A stretch of DNA of 64,000 nt, taken from the NCBI RefSeq assembly GCF_007990225.1, contig NZ_BJWF01000008.1, positions 1 to 64,000 of the forward strand, read 5' to 3'. Positions 58,378-64,000 of this stretch are shown here, piece after piece. Numbering within the stretch: the first letter of the stretch is position 1; each line of letters opens with the position of its first letter. The notes beneath the pieces are model-generated. The model did not search any database, was not told the DNA's origin, and worked only from the letters and a program-made list of their open reading frames with translations. Source of the DNA: Enterococcus villorum. Its GTDB lineage: Bacteria; Bacillota; Bacilli; Lactobacillales; Enterococcaceae. Both the position numbers and the translations under genes were made by a program.

Positions 58378-59409
58378 TTATTTTGTTTTTTCATTTACAT
58401 AAGAATACTCTTCTAATACTTGCTTGTATACATCTTGAAGCTGCTCACCAATTTTTTCAATGCTTCGTTCTTGAGCTGTTTGAAACCCGGATTCTACTAA
58501 ACTAGGAACTTCTTCTTCTATAATTTTTTTTATTAATAAGGTAAATTCTTCATTTGAATGTCCCATATAACAATTTTTTTTATCTTCTAACCATCCATGA
58601 TAAACTGGAATATCTCGAACAAGAACATTTTGTTTGCTGGCTAAAGCTTCCAACACCACAATTCCTTCTGTTTCTTCATAAGATGGGAAGAAGAAGAGAT
58701 CTGCACCTGAATAGGCGCCTTCAATGATTTCCCCTTTAATGTAGCCTGGGAAAATCACATTGTCTGGATGATCTTCTTTAACGATTTTTCGGATATTTTT
58801 TGGGATCGAATACATAGGTACATGGCCAAACCAAATAAATGTATACTCCGGCATTTTTTTGGCAATCTCCACAAAATCAACGATCCCTTTCCGTGCAAAA
58901 AAGAGACCAACACAAATAATGACTTTCTGTTCTGCGGAAAGATGAAAATATTCGCGAAATTTTTGTTCTTTGATAGGATCTGGAAGATATTTTTCTAAAT
59001 CAATTCCATTTGATATTGATTGGATCGGTAAATCAATGCCATAACTTTCAAGCAACTTTTTAGAGTAAGGAGTCGGAGTAATTAAATAATCTGCTTTTTG
59101 GTACAATCCTACTAAATATTTTCTTACCAATGGTGACAATTGATTTGACCCAATAAAGGAATTACGAAAATCCTCCTCAGTTGAATGCGCATGATAGACG
59201 ATTTTTTTACCATCTCTTCGTGCTTTATTAACCATATTATGACTATTGATACCATATGTATTGATGTGCAAAATATCATAGTCTTCTTTACTATCTAGTG
59301 TATAGGGTATTCCTACCTCTTTTAGAGCACGCTTTTGATGATCGAGTGCACGGCCGATGCCAGATTTTGCAAGCATCTTTTCACTTTCAAAATATAATAA
59401 TACTTTCAC
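58378..59409 (-). CDS. bgsA: Diglucosyl-diacylglycerol synthase (glycosyltransferase)
   Basis: This 343-residue GT4 enzyme would add the second glucose to monoglucosyl-DAG. It opens VKVLLYFESEKMLAKSGIGR, and the nucleotide-sugar region is FFPSYEETEGIVVLEALASK (near 255). The start is GTG at 59409, with GAAGGAGG upstream; the ATG at 59463 is not supported. It is first of the bgsA-bgsB pair. Assignment between the two genes rests on order and on BgsB resembling alpha-monoglucosyl-DAG synthases. Confidence 0.85.
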   Translation of the reverse strand: MKVLLYFESEKMLAKSGIGRALDHQKRALKEVGIPYTLDSKEDYDILHINTYGINSHNMVNKARRDGKKIVYHAHSTEEDFRNSFIGSNQLSPLVRKYLVGLYQKADYLITPTPYSKKLLESYGIDLPIQSISNGIDLEKYLPDPIKEQKFREYFHLSAEQKVIICVGLFFARKGIVDFVEIAKKMPEYTFIWFGHVPMYSIPKNIRKIVKEDHPDNVIFPGYIKGEIIEGAYSGADLFFFPSYEETEGIVVLEALASKQNVLVRDIPVYHGWLEDKKNCYMGHSNEEFTLLIKKIIEEEVPSLVESGFQTAQERSIEKIGEQLQDVYKQVLEEYSYVNEKTK

Positions 59410-59565
59410 CTTACGTCCTCCTTCACTTATATAGTATAACATAGCACTAAAACTGTCACTCAAACTTAAGTCTGATTTAACACAACACTAATAATAATTA
59501 AAACGTTTTTTTATTTTCATGTCAAATCAACTATGTATGTAATTAGTTAAATAAATGCAAAAAAA

Positions 59566-59606
59566 TGATAAAAGCTGATACAGCTATTAAGTCTGTACCA
59601 GCTTTT
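59566..59606 (-). terminator. Terminator of ptsHI
   Basis: AAAAGCTGATACAG (59570-59583) pairs with CTGTACCAGCTTTT (59593-59606) with one mismatch. An A run at 59560-59565 gives U on the minus strand. Confidence 0.82.
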
Positions 59607-59616
59607 ACTAGTATCA

Positions 59617-61344
59617 TTATTTTACGTATTCATTTACAAGTTCAACGACTTCTTCCATCGTGTCACATTCTTTCAATGCACGATCAGCAAGTTCAGCCAT
59701 TTTCGTTGTATCTAAACGTTTCATTAAACTACGTGTTTTTAAGATAGAAGTTGCGCTCATAGAGAACTCATCTAATCCCATGCCCACAAGTAGTGGAACA
59801 GCTGTTTGATCTCCAGCCATTTCGCCACACATACCAGCCCATTTACCTTCAGCGTGAGCTGCATCAATCACGTTTTTGATTAAACGTAAAATTGATGGGT
59901 TATAAGGTTGGTATAAGTATGAAACGCGTTCGTTCATACGGTCAGCTGCCATAGTGTATTGAATCAAATCATTTGTTCCTACTGAGAAGAAGTCAACTTC
60001 CTTCGCAAACTTGTCAGCTAAAACAGCAGCTGCAGGAATTTCAATCATAATGCCGACTTGGATCGTATCAGATACTTCCACGCCTTCATTCAATAACTTT
60101 TGTTTTTCATCTTCAAAGATTGCTTTTGCCCCACGGAATTCTTTAAGTGTCGCCACCATTGGGAACATGATACGTAAGTTACCGTGAACGGATGCACGCA
60201 ATAACGCACGCATTTGTGTACGGAACATTTCGTCTCCTTGTTCAGAAAGACTGATACGTAATGCACGATATCCTAAGAATGGGTTCATTTCATGAGGTAA
60301 TTGCAAGTAAGGCAATTCTTTATCTCCGCCGATATCCATCGTACGTACGACAACTGGTTTACCTTCCATGCCTTCAAGAACCGCTTTATATGCTTCATAT
60401 TGATCATCTTCCGTTGGAAAATCAGGAGAATCCATATATAAAAATTCTGTACGGTAAAGTCCCACTGCTTCTCCACCATTGTTATGAACACCCACTAAAT
60501 CTTTTGGTGTACCAATGTTGGCTGCTAATTCAAAATGTTTGCCATCAGCAGTTACTGTTTCAGCATGTTTTAATTTTTCCCATTCTGCTTTTTGAGCAGC
60601 ATATTCTGCACCAATTTTTTCAAATTCGGCTTTTTGTTCGTCTGTTGGATGAACGATAACATCGCCTTCGATTCCGTTAACAGCTAACATATCGCCTTCT
60701 TTGACTTTAGCCGTGATCTCTTTTGTTCCAACGATAGCTGGAATTTCTAAAGAACGAGCCATGATAGCAGAGTGAGAAGTACGTCCACCAATGTCCGTTA
60801 CAAACGCTTTAACAAAATTGCGATCTAATTGAGCAGTATCACTTGGTGTTAAATCATGCGCAACAACGACAACTTCTTCATTGATCATTGATGGATTTGG
60901 TAATGTTACACCTAGCAAGTGTGCCAAAATACGTTTCGCAACGTCACGGATATCAGCCGCACGTTCTTGCATATAAGCGTTGTCTTGCATTGCTTCAAAC
61001 ATACTGATATACATATCAGTTACTTCTTTTAATGCAGATTCAGCATTTACACTGTTATCATTAATATTTTGTTTAATTTGACCAACCATTTCTGGATCTG
61101 AGAGAACCATCAAGTGTGCATCAAATACTTGCGCTTCTGCTTCCCCTAGGCTTTGCGCTGCTTTTTCACGAATTTGTTGCAATTCTTCAGTAGATTTTGC
61201 TAAAGCATCGTCTAAACGAGATGCTTCAGCTGCTGTATCTTCTACTGTTGTCTTACTGAATGTTAAATCCGGTTGAACTAGCAGGTAAGCTTTCGCAACG
61301 GCTACACCGTCACTTGCGGCAATCCCTTTTAGCATTTCAACCAT
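59617..61344 (-). CDS. ptsI: Phosphoenolpyruvate-protein phosphotransferase (enzyme I)
   Basis: This 575-residue general PTS enzyme autophosphorylates with PEP and passes phosphate to HPr. The active His is in [18 protein letters not shown] (near 190). The C-terminal PEP-binding barrel has [20 protein letters not shown] and GMCGEMAGD with the catalytic Cys. Its ATG shares a base with the ptsH stop (TAATG), so translation is coupled. Confidence 0.97.
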   Translation of the reverse strand: MVEMLKGIAASDGVAVAKAYLLVQPDLTFSKTTVEDTAAEASRLDDALAKSTEELQQIREKAAQSLGEAEAQVFDAHLMVLSDPEMVGQIKQNINDNSVNAESALKEVTDMYISMFEAMQDNAYMQERAADIRDVAKRILAHLLGVTLPNPSMINEEVVVVAHDLTPSDTAQLDRNFVKAFVTDIGGRTSHSAIMARSLEIPAIVGTKEITAKVKEGDMLAVNGIEGDVIVHPTDEQKAEFEKIGAEYAAQKAEWEKLKHAETVTADGKHFELAANIGTPKDLVGVHNNGGEAVGLYRTEFLYMDSPDFPTEDDQYEAYKAVLEGMEGKPVVVRTMDIGGDKELPYLQLPHEMNPFLGYRALRISLSEQGDEMFRTQMRALLRASVHGNLRIMFPMVATLKEFRGAKAIFEDEKQKLLNEGVEVSDTIQVGIMIEIPAAAVLADKFAKEVDFFSVGTNDLIQYTMAADRMNERVSYLYQPYNPSILRLIKNVIDAAHAEGKWAGMCGEMAGDQTAVPLLVGMGLDEFSMSATSILKTRSLMKRLDTTKMAELADRALKECDTMEEVVELVNEYVK

Positions 61345-61610
61345 TATTCAGATAATCCTTCTTTCTTCATTGTATCAACGATAGCTGCCATTGCATCTGC
61401 TTCGTCCGCACCTTCAGCTGTGATTGTCACGTCAGAACCTTGACCCACACCTAAAGACATAACGCCCATGATAGATTTTAAGTTTACTGATTTACCTTTA
61501 TACTCTAAGTTTACATCAGAGTTAAATTTGCTTGCAGTTTGTACTAATAATGTAGCTGGACGTGCGTGGATTCCAGTTTCTGCTACTACGTGAAATTCTT
61601 TCTTTTCCAT
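61344..61610 (-). CDS. ptsH: Phosphocarrier protein HPr
   Basis: This 88-residue protein relays phosphate from enzyme I to sugar permeases through His15 (TGIHARPA). It also acts in carbon catabolite control through Ser46 ([10 protein letters not shown]), which HPr kinase phosphorylates. The ATG follows AAAGGAG. It is first of the ptsHI operon. Confidence 0.97.
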   Translation of the reverse strand: MEKKEFHVVAETGIHARPATLLVQTASKFNSDVNLEYKGKSVNLKSIMGVMSLGVGQGSDVTITAEGADEADAMAAIVDTMKKEGLSE

Positions 61611-61982
61611 ATTAATCGGTCTCCTTTAAGTGAGTGTTGTTTTTATGTGAGGGTTTTCTTTTTTAGTAGTTTCCTAAGAACTCTAATAAGTGGTACCCTT
61701 TCATCTGTAAAGATTACCATTTTTTTTCGACAGATACAACAGTTTTCATTTAAATTCGATCATAAAGTATAGAAAATGTTGGTTGCTACTTTTTTAATGA
61801 CAATAGATATGATAACAACCGTACTCTTTTTACTTCCTTTCATTCTCGCAACAATAAATCATTAACCCTAGAAGCCATCATTTTACCTATACATCCTTCA
61901 TTAACTGACTATCATCTATCTATCAGACAAATGATAGGAATGTCTCCTTTTACTTTTTCTACCTATTTTGAAAACTAAATAC
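61611..61982. other. Upstream region of ptsHI
   Basis: Part of the 548-bp divergent gap to clpE. A possible ptsH promoter on the minus strand is TTGTAT with TAATCT 17 nt apart (about 61707-61742). No clear cre site was found, and there is no gene. Confidence 0.4.
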
Positions 61983-62037
61983 TTGCACAGCTTATAAAAA
62001 TTAGTATAATTAAAATCAAAGGTCAAAAATGGTCAAT
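61983..62037 (+). promoter_or_regulatory. clpE promoter with CtsR operator
   Basis: A -35 TTGCAC (61983-61988), a 16-nt spacer and a -10 TATAAT (62005-62010) are followed by GGTCAAAAATGGTCAAT (62021-62037). That is a direct heptad repeat matching the CtsR box. The operator covers the expected transcription start, so repression by CtsR and induction by heat or protein damage is expected. Confidence 0.9.
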
Positions 62038-62158
62038 GATATTTTTACCTTTCTTTTACTTTCTGTCTCAAATGAGGGTTATTCTTTTACCTTCATAAAA
62101 ACGAGTTGTAAAATATAACTATAATTATATGAATCCTGTGAAAGGACGTGAATCATTT

Positions 62159-64000
62159 ATGCTTTGTCAAAATTGTGGTAAAAATGAAGCAACCATCCAC
62201 TTATACGCAACCGTAAACGGGCAACGGACACAACTTGACTATTGCCAAAGTTGCTATCAGAAAATCAAAAATCAACAAAATGGAGGTCTAACAAGTATGG
62301 CCCAAAATGATCCATTTGGATTTGGTAGCTTGGACGATCTATTTCGTTCCATGTCTCGTCAAATGCAACAACAAGGTAATTATGAACAAACCCCACCTAC
62401 TCAATTCGGTGGAAATAATAATTTTAACGGTGGTCAACCGCCTCGAGGAAGTTCAGAAGGACTTCTTGGAGAATACGGTATCAATATTACTGAACAAGCA
62501 CGTCAAGGAGATATCGATCCTGTGATCGGACGTGATGAAGAAATCAAACGCGTGATTGAGATTTTAAATCGCCGAACCAAAAATAATCCGGTATTGATTG
62601 GCGAGCCTGGTGTGGGTAAAACTGCAGTGGTTGAAGGTCTCGCACAAAAAATCGTGGATGGCGATGTTCCTCAAAAATTAATGGATAAAGAAGTAATTCG
62701 TTTAGATGTTGTTTCGTTAGTCCAAGGAACAGGTATCCGCGGTCAATTTGAAGAACGAATGCAAAAACTGATTGAAGAAATCAAACAAGCTGAAAACGTG
62801 ATCTTGTTCATTGATGAAGTTCACGAAATTGTAGGCGCTGGTTCTGCGGGGGATGGCAACATGGATGCAGGAAATATTTTAAAACCTGCATTAGCACGTG
62901 GTGAACTACAAATGGTGGGCGCAACAACATTGAATGAGTATCGTATTATTGAAAAAGATGCTGCTTTAGAACGTCGTATGCAACCTGTACGAGTCGTTGA
63001 ACCTTCTGTTGAAGAAACGATCAGTATCTTAAAGGGATTACAAAAACGTTATGAAGATTATCATCATGTAAAATATACAGATGAAGCGATTGAAGCTGCA
63101 GCAATTTTATCTAATCGCTATGTTCAAGATCGCTTTTTACCAGATAAAGCAATCGATTTGCTTGATGAAACTGGTTCAAAGAAAAACTTAACTATTCAAA
63201 TCGTTGATCCAAAAACAATTGACAAAAAGCTTCAAGAAGCACAAGAACAAAAAATTCAAGCTTCTAAAGAAGAAGATTTTGAAAAAGCTGCTTATTATCG
63301 CGACCAAATCAATAAGTTACAAAAAATGAAAGATCGTCAAATAACTGATGAGGAAACACCTGTCATTACTGAAAAAGATATGGAAAGAATTGTAGAAGAG
63401 CGTACTGGTATTCCAGTTGGCGAATTAAAAGAAAAAGAACAAACACAATTAAAGAATCTTGCCACTGATTTAAAAGCGCATGTGATCGGACAAGATGATG
63501 CAGTGGATCGAGTAGCTAAAGCAATTCGTCGTAACCGTGTCGGTCTAAATAAGAAAAATCGTCCGATTGGATCTTTCTTATTTGTTGGTCCAACAGGTGT
63601 TGGGAAGACCGAATTAGCTAAGCAACTTGCTTTTGAATTATTTGGTTCTGAGGATTCAATGATTCGCTTTGATATGTCTGAATATATGGAAAAACATAGC
63701 GTATCTAAGTTAATTGGTTCTCCTCCTGGTTATGTTGGTTATGAAGAAGCGGGACAACTAACTGAAAAAGTCCGTCGTAACCCTTATAGCTTAATTTTGC
63801 TAGATGAAGTTGAAAAAGCTCATCCAGATGTTTTGCACATGTTCCTACAAATACTAGATGATGGACGTTTAACTGATGCACAAGGGCGCACAGTAAGCTT
63901 TAAAGATACCATTATCATTATGACAAGTAACGCTGGTACAGGTAAAATTGAAGCCAATGTAGGTTTTGGAGCTGCTCGTGAAGGAGTTACTCGTTCGGTA
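62159..64000 (+). CDS. clpE: ATP-dependent Clp protease ATP-binding subunit ClpE, 5' part
   Basis: The first 614 codons of a Clp/Hsp100 unfoldase run off the right edge. An N-terminal zinc finger ([14 protein letters not shown] ... CQSC, residues 3-29) marks ClpE rather than ClpC. Then come AAA+ domain 1 with Walker A GEPGVGKT (near 143) and Walker [10 protein letters not shown], a UVR-type middle region ([14 protein letters not shown]), and AAA+ domain 2 with [13 protein letters not shown] (near 480). It unfolds damaged proteins for ClpP. The CtsR box upstream fits. Confidence 0.95.
   Translation, partial: MLCQNCGKNEATIHLYATVNGQRTQLDYCQSCYQKIKNQQNGGLTSMAQNDPFGFGSLDDLFRSMSRQMQQQGNYEQTPPTQFGGNNNFNGGQPPRGSSEGLLGEYGINITEQARQGDIDPVIGRDEEIKRVIEILNRRTKNNPVLIGEPGVGKTAVVEGLAQKIVDGDVPQKLMDKEVIRLDVVSLVQGTGIRGQFEERMQKLIEEIKQAENVILFIDEVHEIVGAGSAGDGNMDAGNILKPALARGELQMVGATTLNEYRIIEKDAALERRMQPVRVVEPSVEETISILKGLQKRYEDYHHVKYTDEAIEAAAILSNRYVQDRFLPDKAIDLLDETGSKKNLTIQIVDPKTIDKKLQEAQEQKIQASKEEDFEKAAYYRDQINKLQKMKDRQITDEETPVITEKDMERIVEERTGIPVGELKEKEQTQLKNLATDLKAHVIGQDDAVDRVAKAIRRNRVGLNKKNRPIGSFLFVGPTGVGKTELAKQLAFELFGSEDSMIRFDMSEYMEKHSVSKLIGSPPGYVGYEEAGQLTEKVRRNPYSLILLDEVEKAHPDVLHMFLQILDDGRLTDAQGRTVSFKDTIIIMTSNAGTGKIEANVGFGAAREGVTRSV

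Noticed and set aside
60261-60659. 132-residue plus-strand frame inside ptsI
   Set aside because: It is an antisense shadow of a conserved enzyme I gene, with no ribosome site.

Overview
The window is low-GC Gram-positive chromosome, and gene order and protein content point to an Enterococcus. The run etaR-etaS / gnd / rpmF / pyk / pfkA / dnaE, the fabT-to-accA fatty acid cluster, the bgsA-bgsB glycolipid pair and the ptsH-ptsI pair are arranged as I remember them from enterococci. Nearly all genes lie on the minus strand. Species cannot be fixed by eye; a faecium/hirae-like member is a guess.

Layout. Positions 1-300 hold three tandem strong promoters and a leader that read left, out of the window, most likely into an rRNA operon. 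0.6-12.2 kb: two-component system etaRS, 6-phosphogluconate dehydrogenase, YceD-L32, the glycolytic pair pfkA-pyk, and DNA polymerase III DnaE. 12.4-25 kb: a small membrane protein, an MFS exporter, a purine permease with a possible PurR box, a HAD phosphatase, a 121-122 bp tandem hairpin repeat, a class B penicillin-binding protein, an RpiR-type regulator, thrS behind a T-box leader, a tautomerase and an unusual P1B-type metal ATPase. 25.2-29.6 kb: a compact four-gene surface-protein operon (leucine-rich-repeat protein, two membrane-anchored small proteins, and a secreted protein sharing a WxL-like C-terminal domain with the LRR protein). 29.6-31 kb is nearly empty. 31-36 kb: helD, an orphan gene and a secreted GH25 muramidase. 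36.2-42.9 kb: yebC, tmcAL and the conserved yqeG-yqeH-yhbY-nadD-yqeK-rsfS-methyltransferase ribosome/NAD operon. 43-45.4 kb: a polar amino acid ABC importer. 45.6-54.4 kb: fabT-fabH-acpP // fabD-fabG-fabF-accB-fabZ-accC-accD-accA. 54.6-64 kb: a frameshifted UvrC-like gene, ykuJ, a beta-hydroxyacid dehydrogenase, bgsA-bgsB, ptsHI and the 5' part of clpE under a CtsR box.

How the genes work together. Central carbon flow (pfkA, pyk, gnd, ptsHI), envelope building (fatty acid synthesis, glycolipid anchors for lipoteichoic acid, PBP, muramidase, surface operon) and ribosome/tRNA maintenance dominate. Regulation readable in the DNA includes FabT palindromes on the fabT promoter, a threonine T-box, a CtsR box on clpE, and many intrinsic terminators.

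The least ordinary parts are: the surface operon with twin WxL-like domains that lack the W; the missing fabK, with a terminator-like hairpin sitting exactly where it would be; the UvrC-like gene split at an A7 slippery run; and a family of 3'-end hairpin repeats. I see no CRISPR array, prophage, insertion sequence or tRNA gene.
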